64,000 nt of DNA from Polytrichum commune (GCA_950295325.1 OX485804.1:50902001-50966000); one strand, 5' to 3'; shown: positions 24,714 to 36,349, counted from the stretch's first letter. Notes: generated from the letters alone by a model not told the origin. A program made the numbers and translations.

Positions 24714-25695
24714 TGTCTTGGCAATGAAAGGGGACAACCAACTGCTAGTTGCAGATCAACTGGTTGAGTTTGAGAAATGACCAGTTGAAGTTCAACACTT
24801 CAAGGAAAACTACCAATCGCTATTAGAGAGGAACTTAAAGAATATACCTGACATTCATAAAGAAAATCCAAAAGATGTCAACACATGACCGGTTGGACTT
24901 GGAAACACTAGGATCTCGACTAATTATGCCCAAAAATCTCCCTAGACACTGTTGCATCTTGGCTCTTATGGTCCAATGATCGGGGAGAACCGGCAGTTAG
25001 TTACATATGAACCGGGTGAGTTTGAGAAATAACTGGTTGAAGTTCAAGACTTGAGGAGAATGACCGATCACTTTAGAGGAATCTACTGAGAATATACCTC
25101 AAATTAATATAGGAAAATTGAAGGATGTCAACATGTAACTGGTTGGACTTGCAAACACTAGGATCTCAACCAATTATGCCCCAAAATCTCCCCAGACACT
25201 ACTGTGTCTTGGCTCTTATGGTCCAATGATCAAGGAGAACCGGCAGTTTGTTACAGATGAACTGATTGAGTTTGAGAAATAATCGGTTGAAGTTCAAGAC
25301 TTGAGGAGAATTACCGATCACTTTAGAGGAATCTACTGAGAATATACCTCAAATTAATATAGGAAAACTGAAGGATGTCAACATGTAACTGGTTGGACTT
25401 GCAAACACTAGGATCTCAACCGATTACGCCCAAAAATCTCCCCAGACACTACTGTGTCTTGGCTCTTATGGTGCAATGATCAGGGAGAACCGTCAGTTAG
25501 TTACAGATGAACCGATTGAGTTTGAGAAATAATCGGTTGAAGTTCAAAACTTGAGGAGAATTATCGATCACTTTAGAAGAATCTACTGAGAATATACCTC
25601 AAATTAATATAGGAAAACTGAAGGATGTCAACATGTGACTGGTTGGACTTGCAAACACTAGGATCTCAACCGATTATGCCCAAAAATCTCCCCCA
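24714..25695 (+). repeat. Family B element amplified as a 250-bp tandem array
   Basis: Four head-to-tail units start near 24714, 24957, 25207 and 25457. The phrase TCTTGGCTCTTATGG at 24957, 25207 and 25457 gives an exact 250-bp period. Each unit contains the family B body (GGAGAACCGGCAGTTAGTTA, GAGTTTGAGAAATAA, AACATGTAACTGGTTGGACT). Units 2-4 are very similar and unit 1 is diverged. The array ends about 18 bp before a coding-looking exon. Confidence 0.85.
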
Positions 25696-25712
25696 TCACT
25701 GTTATGGTCCAG

Positions 25713-25889
25713 AATCCAGGTGTAGAAACTATCCTAATAAGCAGTGCCAGTGGTGATTCTAAGCAGGAGTCTCTCGTGAACAGATTAGCAAAGGGTCTTG
25801 TGACGTCATGCAAAGTGAATGGCAACGAGATTGATGAATGGAAACAGCCTGCCTGGAAGGGTTTTCACCATGCATGGAGAACAGAATGA
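25713..25889 (+). CDS. Orphan coding-looking terminal exon, unknown product
   Basis: The open frame follows a CAG acceptor-like site (TGGTCCAG before 25713; an alternative AG lies at 25718-25719) and ends in TGA at 25887-25889. It encodes about 58 aa. The composition is globular: LISSASGDSKQESLVNRLAK is an amphipathic stretch, and the end is QPAWKGFHHAWRTE. I do not recognise the family. It may be the last exon of a gene whose intron was filled by the family B array just upstream, or a captured or decayed fragment. No upstream exon could be found. Confidence 0.35.
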   Translation, partial: NPGVETILISSASGDSKQESLVNRLAKGLVTSCKVNGNEIDEWKQPAWKGFHHAWRTE

Positions 25890-26527
25890 TAGTGGTATAC
25901 TTCTTCGTTTTTTTGTTTCATCCCTCCCTTTGGCTACACGGCACATTGCTGAGTTGCTTTCTTTTCATACACATTATGCATGTTAGTAGTGACAACAATG
26001 CGGATACTGATAATCCACACTTCCATGGTGAGTGGCTAGAGCTTCTTCAGTTGAACTCCTTATAACTTTTGCATCTCAATTTTAACAATGAAACTTGAAA
26101 TGGAAATCTTCCTGACACTATGTGATATGATATCAATGGCCAAAATTGCGTGTGGAGTTGAAAGTGCCCATAGTAGGGTCATGTATCTTAATATATTTTT
26201 TTTTTTAAATCCTGGGGATACGTTTCATTGAGGAGGGAAAATCTAAGTCATTACATTTGTTTTGATCAGCCACTCATATGTTGTAGCTAACTTCGCACAT
26301 TCATTACGAAAGAATTCTATAAATTTGATCAATTTGTTTGACAAGATCCAATGGTTGTACAATTCAAGTGGGGGTACCTAGTTAAAACATGGCGTGTGCT
26401 AATTTTGGATGAGTTCTCATAATATTCTCATGTTTTAGAATTTGAATAGATGAAGATGAGAATTTTAAATGTGGATGTCATATGCTTATTTTGGAAGGGT
26501 TCAAAATTTGTCGACCGTGTGATGGGT
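25890..26527. other. Intergenic, nothing recognised
   Basis: AT-rich. A short poly-T run lies at about 26200. Confidence 0.4.
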
Positions 26528-26536
26528 GTTTCTCAT

Positions 26537-27649
26537 GGCAGACATTAAGTCCCCCCCATACGAACTATGGGGGGTGTCAGATCCGGGCGGGGGCAGCCTC
26601 CTCGGAAATTTCTGAACCCGACCGAAAACTGTTGCCCGCCCCACCCAACTTCAGAAAAAATATTGCTCTTGCATTCTTGAAGGCCGCTTGACTACAAATC
26701 TCATATTGAGTGCACTTCACCTTCAAGGTCTAAAATCCAATATACATGTGCACTTCCCACTAGTAAATAACAATTCATTGGAATATCATTCCGGAAGTGA
26801 AACCATCAATGAAGCATGTAATTAACTTGGAGGTCAAATAAAATTACAAAATCCTCATTAACATTGAGGTTATCATTTTTATGACTTACCATTTGAAATT
26901 GTCTTTGTCATTCTAAAGTGAAACCTAAATTTAGTGTGCTGATTTAGTATGTATATTTTACAATTAATTTAGTAATGCTATCTACTTTCACAAGTATTCA
27001 TACACACTCAAATCAATTAAGTGTGATTTAATGTAATTAAGTCTAATTAATTCTGATTAAGCCCAAATAAATCAGAAAGTATTCTTACCAAATTAAGTAA
27101 GACACTTTCAAATAATTACATTAAATCACACATAATTATTAATTAATTATTAATTCCAGTAATTACATTAATTGATTTGAGTGTGTATGAATACTTGTGA
27201 AAGTAGATGGCATTACTAAATTAATTGTAAAATATACATACTAAATCAGCACACTAAATTTAGGTTTCACTTTAGAATGACAAAGACAATTTCAAATGGT
27301 AAGTCATAAAAATTATAACCTCAATGTTGATGAGGATTTTGTAATTTTATTTGACCTCCAAGTTAATTACATGCTTCATTGATGGTTTCACTTCCGGAAT
27401 GATATCCCAATGAATTGTTATTTACTAGTGGGAAGTGCACATATATATTGGATTTTAGACCTTGAAGGTGAAATGCACTCAATATGGGATTTGTAGTCAA
27501 GCGGCCTTCAAGAATGCAAGAGCAATATTTTTTCCGAAGTTGGGCGGGGCGGGCAACAGTTTCGGTCGGGTTCAGAAATTTCCGAGGAGGCTGCCCCCGC
27601 CCGGATCTGACACCCCCCATAGTTCGTATGGGGGGACTTAATGTCTGCC
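26537..27649. mobile_element. Foldback element with 9-bp target duplication (Mutator-like)
   Basis: Two inverted arms of about 480 bp (26537-27020 and 27169-27649) are nearly identical by eye and surround an AT-rich loop of about 150 bp. The loop holds an inner 19-bp inverted repeat (27021-27039 with 27112-27131). The outer ends are GGCAGACATTAAG. The direct repeats GTTTCTCAT at 26528-26536 and 27650-27658 form a perfect 9-bp target-site duplication. Nine-bp duplications and long terminal repeats are hallmarks of Mutator-like elements, so this looks like a non-autonomous foldback MULE. The outer 110 bp of each arm are GC-rich and the rest AT-rich. There is no transposase. A transcript across it would form a very long hairpin. 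Confidence 0.9.
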
Positions 27650-27667
27650 GTTTCTCATATAGAGATG

Positions 27668-28275
27668 GAGTGCCATGTTTGGATCATGTTTAATTTGGGA
27701 TTTTATCCATGATGCTAATATACTTGAGAGTATTATAACAGACAATGAGCACGGACAAACAAGCTTGCCTCAACCCTTAAGCTTTGATGACCTCCTACGA
27801 ATTCTAACCCCCACATCGGAGGATCATTCTCATTATATTCAAAGTCTATCACATGAAACTTTGCATGAATTTATTTGTTGGAACTAAAAGGAGTGTATGT
27901 TTCAAGAGGGGCACCACCTTGACCACATGACGAGACCATGATTGGCTTTCCCTAGGAAAAGAAGGTGCTAGAAACTTCCTTAGAAGAAATAGTGTTGAGT
28001 TCAGGCCAACGTATGGGGGTGGAATGTGATGTTTGGATAATGTTTATTTTGGGGTGTTCTCAGTAATGTTAAATGTAGATCATTATTATAACGGACAACA
28101 ACTACGGGAGAACAAGCTTGCCTCCACCCTCAAGCTTTATTGACCTCCTGGAAACTTCAACCCCACGTCAAAGGAATTTTATCCTTATAATCAAAGTCAA
28201 TCACATGAATCTATTGTTGGCACTAAAAAGTATGCATGTTCTAAGAGAGATGCGACCTTGATCACATGCCAAGCC
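27668..28275 (+). repeat. Two-copy direct repeat of about 350-bp period
   Basis: Positions about 27668-27945 and 28020-28275 share GATGTTTGGATAATGTTTA-like, ACAAGCTTGCCTC, AAGCTTTATTGACCTCC and TTGGCACTAAAAAGTATGCA-type segments, clearly diverged. Function unknown. No open frame is shared between the copies. Confidence 0.6.
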
Positions 28276-28332
28276 CATGAGCCGGGGTTTAGGCCCCGGG
28301 AGCTCCTCCTTAGGAATAGGAAAAGGGTTAAG

Positions 28333-29090
28333 GGTGAGTTTCCATGTAGGCCACTCGTCCACTAAATTCTAGATAATAGTGGGTCAAAGATGTTCACATA
28401 TAGTTAAGCACAAGCCAACATCCAATCACATTCTGGCAATCGGCTAGAATGCGCAAGGGCTTTGGACACGGGCTACTAGACTTCCATGTGCCCACTAAAG
28501 AATCCGTAACCTACAAGTGTTGGTCACCAGAGGGTTTGTAGAACGATGGTCTAGAACTCCATCCTTGGTAATTGAAAGAAGGAGGTTAATAGGTGGGCCC
28601 GCATTTGAAAAGATAAGAGTACACTCTAACCTCCCTAATATCACATTTGTGGCAACCAAAGTGCATAAGATATTAAGGGGGTATGTAGTGTTAACATGGA
28701 TGCATGTTAATAGATAATTAGTGTGATAATATGGAATAACACAAAGTCAACATTGCAATAATGACAAAAACTATAATTGGTGACAACGTGATGCATGCAA
28801 GCGTATGGTTTGAATTCTTTTGATGGATTACTTTAATGTCAAAGCATGCGATATATGGGAGGGAAATGTAACAATAAGGAGGGAGATTTAAATTGAGCAC
28901 ATCCGTTCCCTAGGATTTGGGATATAAGAGGGGGGGAGTGACATTAAAGAGAGTGATATTACGGAGGTTCGGGTGTAGCTAGTTGGTACATATGAACCCT
29001 ACCCCACCAGACTCCCTCTACATTTTGGCGGGTTTGTCCTTATTCACACTAAAATTTGGTGGGTGAGCAGCCTACATGAAAGCTCAAACC
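28333..29090 (-). mobile_element. Family D element, inverted, split by a family E element
   Basis: The left end AGGGTGAGTTTCCATGTAGG lies at 28333. The right end (GGCTGAGCAGCCTACATG-like) lies near 29065-29090. The interior reads in the opposite direction to the neighbouring D copy at 29105. It is interrupted at 28619-28978 by a family E element. Confidence 0.65.
28619..28978. mobile_element. Family E TIR element nested in family D
   Basis: Terminal inverted repeats of about 26 bp carry the core AACCTCCNTAATATCAC, with TACACTCT on the left and GGGTGTAG on the right. A partial relative lies at 50361-50545 (AATATATGGGAGGGAAAT-like, GGGATATAAGAG). Non-coding, about 360 bp. Confidence 0.65.
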
Positions 29091-29104
29091 CACCCAAATG
29101 AAAG

Positions 29105-29505
29105 CGTATGGTTTAAATTCTAGTGTGAACAAGGACAAACCCGCCCAAATGTAGAGGGAATATGGTGGGGTAGGGTTTGTACACGTTCACTAGCTACTCC
29201 CATCTTCTCAAACCCAGGCCCACCTACTAACCTCCTCCTCACGCTATCAAGGATGTAAGTCTAGACCAACATTGGTTATCTTGAGTCTCCAACCAGTCTT
29301 ACCGCTTCGGTGACCAACACTTGTAAGTTAAAGATTCTTCAATGAACGCATGAAAATCTAGCGGCCCGTATCCATGGCCCTCCACATTCTAAGTGACCGC
29401 CATAACATGGTTGGATGACGGCTTGTACTTAACTACATGCAAACACCTCCGACCCACTACTATCTTGAATATGGCGGGCAAGCAGCCTACATGGAAACTC
29501 ACCCT
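29105..29505 (+). mobile_element. Family D element, copy 3
   Basis: Contains the D body: AATATGGTGGGGTAGGGTTT, GGCCCACCTACTAACCTCC and CAACACTTGTAAGTT. It ends in CAGCCTACATGGAAACTCAC. It lies head-to-head with the inverted copy at 28333-29090. Confidence 0.65.
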
Positions 29506-29747
29506 AAGTAAACTAAACCTCACTCAAGCTCCATGCATACGGACTGCGGCTGCACTGTGGAAAGCATTGAAGTCAAGGCCAGTATGTAGATCTTGACGAG
29601 GCCATCAAATCTGGACTCCCTGAACTGAACTCAACTGAACTGAGGAGCAGGTAAACTTGATATTCATTCATTTATTCATTTTCTTCAGTGATAATGAAGT
29701 ATGCACGTTGCCATATATAAGTTGGTTCATTCGTTGAGATAGAGAGG

Positions 29748-29772
29748 CAGACAGACAGACAGACAGACAGAC
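29748..29772. repeat. (CAGA)n microsatellite
   Basis: Six to seven CAGA units. Confidence 0.9.
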
Positions 29773-29871
29773 ATACAGTTTGGTTTGCAGACGTTCATGG
29801 GCAATGTGCAGGGGCTGGGCCTTGGGATGTGGACCGGGCTGCAGTTGGAGGGAGCAAGTGAACCGTGTGAG

Positions 29872-30444
29872 TTAAGGGCCGCTTCACACTATGGCCGTCC
29901 AAGTCGAGAGGCTGTGGGATTGAGTGGCCAAACTTTGTTGAAAGTCCAAAGAAATGGGCTGAAAATAACCAATAAAATATAGGAATTGGAGCCTTCGGCT
30001 GGGCATAGTGCGAAGCCTCCAAACGCCAAGCCTAAAGTCCAATCCTTTGGCCATGAACTCCCATGGCCTCTCAACTTGGACGGCCATAGTGTGAAGCCTC
30101 CAAAGGTCAAGCCGAAAGTCCAAACCCAAAGGAGCATCCCACTTTATTCCTTGCCCAAAACAACCCCTCCAATCTAATGCCCAAGATCTTGTCAATGATT
30201 GGTTTTTTAATGGAAAGAAACCAATAGCCTCTCGACCATAGTTTGGGTTTCCATTCCCATCTGACCCAAAGTTCCTTTGAGAGTCTGTCGATTTCGTCAA
30301 AAAGTAAACATTTTAAATTGCGACGGCCTTTGGACTGTGGCCTTCGTGTGAAGGGTCGAGAGGCCAGACTCTTGGTTTCTTGCAATCTGACTGGTGAAAA
30401 TCGATGGCCTCTCGACCTTCGGCCATAGTGTGAAGCGCCCCTAA
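29872..30444. mobile_element. Family H TIR element with internal repeats
   Basis: The left end TTAAGGGCCGCTTCACAC and right end GTGTGAAGCGCCCCTAA are inverted repeats. A second inner pair lies at 29881-29915 and 30060-30098 (CTTCACACTATGGCCGTCCA and its complement). A block GAAGCCTCCAAACGCCAAGC is tandemly repeated at about 30012 and 30092. The element looks compound: a 220-bp unit inside a 573-bp unit. The 138-aa and 125-aa minus-strand frames are incidental. Confidence 0.7.
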
Positions 30445-30703
30445 GATAACCTTTGTATGTACTGTCACAGGTGATAGTTGTCACTCTATTGTTTTAGTCC
30501 TCCAGCCTGCTCAATTTGCCAAACACAGCACAACACATTGCAGATTCTAGGAGGATGTTCTTGCTTGTTTCATCTTGCACATGGCTGACAAGAGCCCAGG
30601 GAACAGGGAACAGAGTGAGTTTGAGGTACATGGGTCTTAAAAATGGTTACTTCTTTCCAACTAGGGCCACTTCTCCTTCTATGATTTGAAACACGAGACT
30701 TAC

Positions 30704-31210
30704 TTAGGGCCACTTCACACACGATCCAAGAGCCGTGACCATGAAATTGTGAGAGCCCAAAAGAAAGTGTCCAAAGGCCATCCCAACGCACCTCCAAACT
30801 CATTTAGTGTGGTCACGAATCCACAAGTGTAGTGTGAAGCCATATGTGGCCAGGCTCTCCACCAAATGCTATTTCAATGAATCTCCATTCATGCGGGTCC
30901 TCACACATGATAAAATAAAATAAATCAACGGGTGTGAGCATTCGGAGTGCCATGGTCTCCCGGATTTATGTTAGGCCTACCCCCAAAAGGTGGTTTTTGA
31001 AAATAATCCAAGTGACCATGAAACATGATCCATTTGATGCCATGTAGGAATCCATGTAGACTTTAGTCATCCATCTTGCATGCACGTACTCTGTTGGTCC
31101 CTCAAGCGTAGTGTGAAGCGAACTTGGACCAGCTCCGCCTTTTCCACCAGTGAGAGTGCTTGAAGTGCAATGGTCATGGGCTCTCAGTCTCGTGTGTGAA
31201 GTGGCCCTTA
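30704..31210 (+). mobile_element. Family G TIR element, copy 1
   Basis: Termini TTAGGGCCACTTCACACACG and CGTGTGTGAAGTGGCCCTTA, about 507 bp. The same element lies inverted at 41397-41896. The ends resemble hAT-type TAGGG termini and those of family H, but no clear target duplication was found. Non-coding. Confidence 0.75.
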
Positions 31211-31214
31211 GTAC

Positions 31215-31520
31215 GAGATGGTTAGCGAATCCAAATTAAGACCAGAGCCACTTTCCTCATAGCGTTTAGAGTTGTTATGAATATCAAGTGAAGATTCTCG
31301 TGCTCATTAAGTGGTTGTAGTGGTCCCTCCAATCATGTTGACTAGGGAACCTAGAATAGTTATCATGTTTTGAGCATGTAGTCCGATCTCTTTTAAACAT
31401 GTGTCTTTTTAGTAGTCATTCTTGGAGCCACACCCAACCACATATCATTCAAATACAGGTGTTCAATTCATTTAAGTAACCACATTAGACATGTTTACCT
31501 TGATGTATGTAGGTGGAGGT
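31215..31520 (+). mobile_element. Dispersed repeat family J, copy
   Basis: AAGATTCTCGTGCTCATTAA, TGAGCATGTAGTCCGATCTC and ACACCCAACCACATATCA match 24280-24600 and 44400-44760. Confidence 0.55.
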
Positions 31521-32137
31521 CAAGGCAACAAGTCATGCTACTCAAAAGGTCACGCTAATAAGTTTGTTTAATGCTGTAAAAAACATGGGTTATTCCTATA
31601 CAACCCATTTGATATACATTCATCTAGGGCGTGTCAAAATGATAAAGATGTTAATATATAAATGCCTAATATGGGCACTTTGAACACTTGAGAATCTTGA
31701 CATGATTTGATTTATTAGTAAACCCATCAGGATGTCAATGCACTTAAATCCCAATTGAGTTCAAGTGATTATGACATTGTGTGATAAAGGTGATTAATGA
31801 AAGTCACCAGCATATCTTTGCAATTTAAAGTGATTACATAGGAATTACATACTAGCCTCTGCCTCCAAAGTGGTTAGTGTTTGGTGTTGATTCATGCATC
31901 CCTCAACCAAATGGGTGGTTGCTTTTTTAATCCTTAGAATCACATGATTTCTACTTATGTATTGAAGTACGTAGTTGCCATAACTTGCCACCCATATGCT
32001 TTGAAGAAGAAATTTGTTGGGCATGTTTCATAAGAAGTTGCCATTAACCCAACTCACTCAATGCCCTTGCAAGCACACACTAATTTTATTTCCCAATTGC
32101 ACTAATTCAACAACTCACAGTGCATGGCATCAAGAAC
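31521..32137. other. Intergenic, nothing recognised
   Basis: No open frame or repeat boundary that I can support. Confidence 0.4.
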
Positions 32138-32518
32138 TACACTAAATGTTGTATATAGCGTCACATGGTATTTTTATATGTCACTATGGTGACTAACTTT
32201 TCTAGTGATACTTCTTATGAATAAGTTTATAAATATTGACATCCCAACCTACGTTTAGTTCATCCAAATGTCAATTCTTGAAACAAAGTTTGGTATGTTC
32301 TGCATCCTAGCATTTTTGTAATGAAATATTGTCATGGATGGTCAAAAATTGGATGAGAAGTCACTTAGTAAGTGACATTAATTACATCATTGTAAATCTA
32401 CAAGGAATGACAAATAGTGTTTGGTTTACATTTAGTGTTGTGACACTACACATGCGGTTTTACAATTAGTATTGAGCAAGACAACTAGAATTAGTGACAC
32501 TAAATACAATATTTAGTG
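32138..32518 (-). mobile_element. Family A TIR element, inverted copy
   Basis: Reads as the reverse complement of 20123-20482. The left end is TACACTAAATG and the right end is TGACACTAAATACAATATTT followed by AGTG. It contains AAATATTGTCATGGATG and AAGTCACTTAGTAAGTGACA. Confidence 0.75.
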
Positions 32519-32645
32519 ACCACCTATAAAGTTCTGATAGCTTCTAGTGGTGATTGTTTTGAACATTGTTAAGTTGCATGGAAAGGTATGATACGCTCAT
32601 TTTTCCCTAAAACCGTCATAGAATCGTCTCACAATACGGAACAAC

Positions 32646-32970
32646 TACACTAAATATGATATTTAGTGTTTGATTATATTTAATGTTGTTACCACCCTAT
32701 CATGCTCAACACTAATTTTCAATTCTTTGAAGTGTTAGACATAAATGCACCGCCACCTTCCCTACTGCCACCTCCCTTCTCCTTTTATCATTGTTAAATT
32801 TTTTCCATATCTTTACTAACACTAAATTTGTGCATGTAACTTCCACATATTACCATAGTTGATATTTAGTGTTTGAATTTACATTTAATGTTACTTGCTT
32901 TCATAGGGTTAGTGATATTTAGTGTATGTGTTTGTATTTAGTGTATGAAACACTAAATATCATATTTAGT
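32646..32970 (+). mobile_element. Diverged family A-type TIR element
   Basis: Termini TACACTAAATATGATATTT and AAATATCATATTTAGT are those of family A, but the interior differs. TTTAGTGTTTGAATTTACAT repeats occur internally. About 325 bp. Confidence 0.65.
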
Positions 32971-34439
32971 AAACTCTCGGGGGGTGCACCTTTCATTAAA
33001 ACCTAGAATCACGTGCGTTCACTACATACTCTAAAAACCCCCTATATACAAGTTATTTTTGGTGAAATGAAGTAATACACATACAATTGCAACAATAAAT
33101 ATACAAGTGACAATATGTATACACAAAAAAACATCCATTCATATATAGTCATTAACATAAGTATACAAATATACTTTTGAACAATAATCAACCCCTATAA
33201 TATGTATAACAAAACATCCTAGCTTTCATCAGCAAAGTCGTTGAAAACTTTTTCATCTCCCGGATGTAACTCATAAACATTTGATTCACCAATATATGTC
33301 ATTGTAGCCAATGCAATTATTGTCTCTAAGTCTACCATCAAATGATCAGTAAGATCATATGTCCACTTGTTGTTAGCCCCTTTTTGATACCAACATAAAC
33401 CAATCTCCTTGTTACTTTGAGCTGAATGAATCATTTCAAAACCCTAATACTGCCTCTTTCCCCGATATTACCTTGATACCTTGTACATGGTTCATACTAC
33501 CCCTATAAGGTTGCTAACGAAAATCGTTAATCCTAGTTAATCCTAATTTCATCCAATATGAAAACTTATGATATGTAGTATAGTAACAGTACCATACAAG
33601 TACAATTATTGTATACTTTTTAAAGGCCTTCCATATATGTACGTAACTATAAATTATAACATGTATACCATATGTATACGTAATACGGCAAGGTCCAAAT
33701 CAATACCCCTCCTGTGCACTCACGTATACTCGTACATGTTTAGTACAGTGCACCCTCCGAGAGAATACTGGTACGATATGAGTCTCTCACAACACATCTT
33801 TTTGTCACTCAAAAGCTTGAAAGTCTACCCAATGGCAAACTTGTTTATCCACCAATTTTTGTAAATTTACAAAACAAAAATTAGAGACACAAAACATGTT
33901 GTATAAGAAGTTCATATGTGTGGTAGAGAATATACAACCGTAAAGAGCACTTGAAGGAAGGTACTCAAGGCAATCAAAATCACATGAGCATGCTAAACCC
34001 TTTCCCATGCGATTGTGCATGTTGGGTGCTAGAGGTCTCAAGTAAGGCACAAAGAGTGGGTGAAGTGCATTCCTTGTTTGCAACGTGAAGTGTCCAATTT
34101 TTGGGACATAAACCAGCCTTGTTTATCAGATGATAATGCCAATGGGATAGAGACTGCTTGTACTTCCCTCACACAAAGTAGAATCATATGCGGATATGTA
34201 CCACATATGTACATCTGAGCACCCACCTATCATTGATAATACCACTACACCAAACTATTGTTTTTGTGGCACACGTTGTTGCGTTAATTGATAGTTCAAT
34301 TGCGTGCGAGCATGAGATGGATTTGGAGTTTGTGTGGGTATCAACTCAGATGGAGACAATTTAATGGGCTTTAGAAAATATTGGATTGGAAATTTGTTGG
34401 CTTGCTTAGTGGGCATAACAACTATATCTTTGTGGTGTC
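32971..34439. other. Intergenic with unrecognised short frames
   Basis: A 71-aa minus-strand frame (33219-33434, with WTYDLTDHLMVDLETIIALA) looks protein-like but matches nothing I know and has no gene context. The other frames here are not supported. Confidence 0.4.
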
Positions 34440-34836
34440 TACACAAAATATTGTATTTAGTGTCACCAATTCTAATTGTCTAACTCAATACCAATTGTAG
34501 ACCTCGGTGTAGTGTCACCAACACTTCATGTTAACCCAACATTATTTTTCATTTCTTGTAAATTTTGGGGGGGATTATACATTTACATTGTTGCAATTAC
34601 TGTCACTGACTAAGTGATTCTTTTTTATCCAAATTTCAATCATTCATGACAATATTTCATCACATATTTGTTAGGTCGTAAATTATGTCAAACTTTGTTT
34701 CAATAATTGACATTTAAATGAACGGAAGTAAGTTGGGATGACAGTTTTTGTAAACTTATTCATGGGAAGTGTCACTAAAAAAAGTCATTGCAGTGATACA
34801 AAATAGCATATGACACTAAATACAATAATTAGTGTA
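34440..34836 (+). mobile_element. Family A TIR element, copy
   Basis: Termini TACACAAAATATTGTATTT and AAATACAATAATTAGTGTA. The body matches 20123-20482 (CACCAATTCTAATTGTC, CATGACAATATTTCATCAC). 397 bp, non-coding. Confidence 0.8.
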
Positions 34837-35208
34837 GTAAACTCATCTATTGTGAAGGTGAAAATCGCAATGCAAGCTATTCTATAGTATATAACTTTTT
34901 ATTCTATGTTTATTTGACTTAAAGAAATAAGATCATCCCAAATCAATCTAGTCGAGTTTAATTGTGATAAGTCAACCCTCCACTCAAAAGAGGGCTTTTT
35001 AAATAACCATATTCTTTCATCCATGATGGATTAGATTACCTTGATGCCACAAAATTCAACATCTAGACCTAACCACAGGTAGCATCCCGTGGTTATATTC
35101 TCAGAGCGCACATGAACGAACGCACATTGCTCAATTATGTTGTACATATCATGAACAAGTGGATGTGCAGAGATAGATTGGCAACACTTATAACTACTTA
35201 TTGTTATT

Positions 35209-36284
35209 ATACACCCTAACCTTGATAATGTCACACCCTCCGTTTCACCAAAAAGTGTGATATAAACAAGGTGTGACATACTTGATAATGTCACATTTTG
35301 TGCATAATGTGATATTATCAAAAAATGTAGAAAATCAAAATAAAATTACAATTTTAAAAATATATAACAAATATGAGACTTCAATGTTTTTGAATGTAAA
35401 ATCTAATTCAAAATTGTGAATAACAACAAGAGCACATCATAATGTGTCATTGAGATCAGGTAAAGACCTCTCACTAGAGACAAAGAAGCTTCTAATGTCA
35501 CATTGTTTTGTTGATGTTAAATGTGCAACACCAATTCTAATGAGTTTGTCATGGATTTTTTTCATTTCTAACAACTCATGAGTGTTGAAAATCTAAGAAC
35601 CTTGGCTAGCCATAAAATTCAAAACATCTTTAGCATATTTTTGTGCATCGCTTAGCTTCACTACTTTAGACTCATCATCACTGCTATCAACAATCAATGG
35701 GTCCACTTCCATGGAATCAAGAACCTATTCACCATCTTGCACTAATTGCACAAGCTCCTCAGTAGAAAATTCCACCTCAAAATCATCTTCACCTTACAAG
35801 GTCTTCAACACCAAACTGATTCAACAAGCCTCAAAGCTTCAAAAGTACCATTTAGGAAGAAACCTTGTGGATGCAGCAGTTTGTTGAGGAGAGCGGCAAG
35901 AAGATGAGGGGCAGAGCGGTGTGTGGAGCGGCGAGAGGAGAGAGCATACAATGCAGGCGGAGCTGCGAGAAGTTGATCTACGAGAGAAACCGTTGCTTCT
36001 TCGGCACATGAGATTCAAGATTCAAGAACCCAAGATTCAAGCGGAAGCAGGTGAAGATGCCGACGTCATCCATAGAATTTGTTGTCCATCCGGCCCTTTT
36101 TCATCCATGTTACTTGTTATTATCACACTTACACTACAATTTTTTTTTTAAAAACGTGACATTATCAAGGGTGATAGTGAAATAACAAGGGAGTTTTACA
36201 CTATGGAAATCGGTTTCAAACTTTTAGGTGACAATATCAAGGTGTTCTATTAACAAGTGTGATATTATCAAGGTTAGGGTGTAT
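35209..36284 (-). mobile_element. TIR element with relic of pogo/Tigger-like transposase
   Basis: The ends at 35209-35236 and 36257-36284 are inverted repeats matching at 27 of 28 positions (ACACCCTAACCTTGATAAT and complement), flanked by TA. On the minus strand, about 35830 to 35450 reads as protein with only two in-frame stops: FEVEFSTEELVQLVQDGE, LSDAQKYAKDVLNFMASQGS and HDKLIRIGVAHL...DIRSFF. This recalls the C-terminal part of plant CENP-B/Tigger-type DDE transposases. TA flanks fit the Tc1/mariner superfamily. The catalytic domain is absent, so this is a deleted, dead copy. A GC-rich segment (35880-36080) may be the old 5' region. The family call is inference from remembered motifs. Confidence 0.6.
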
Positions 36285-36349
36285 ATCCAATTGTGTTAGT
36301 TATCATTATCTCAAAGATCAGGAAACTGAGTGTGTTGCACAACCATGTC

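Noticed and set aside
29550-29651. Possible exon (frame with DLDEAIKSGLPELNSTELRS) before a GTAAAC donor
   Set aside because: There is no clear acceptor, upstream stops are close, and no partner exon was found.
29884-30484. Overlapping minus-strand frames of 138, 125 and 82 aa
   Set aside because: They lie in a TIR element with internal repeats and show no family motif.
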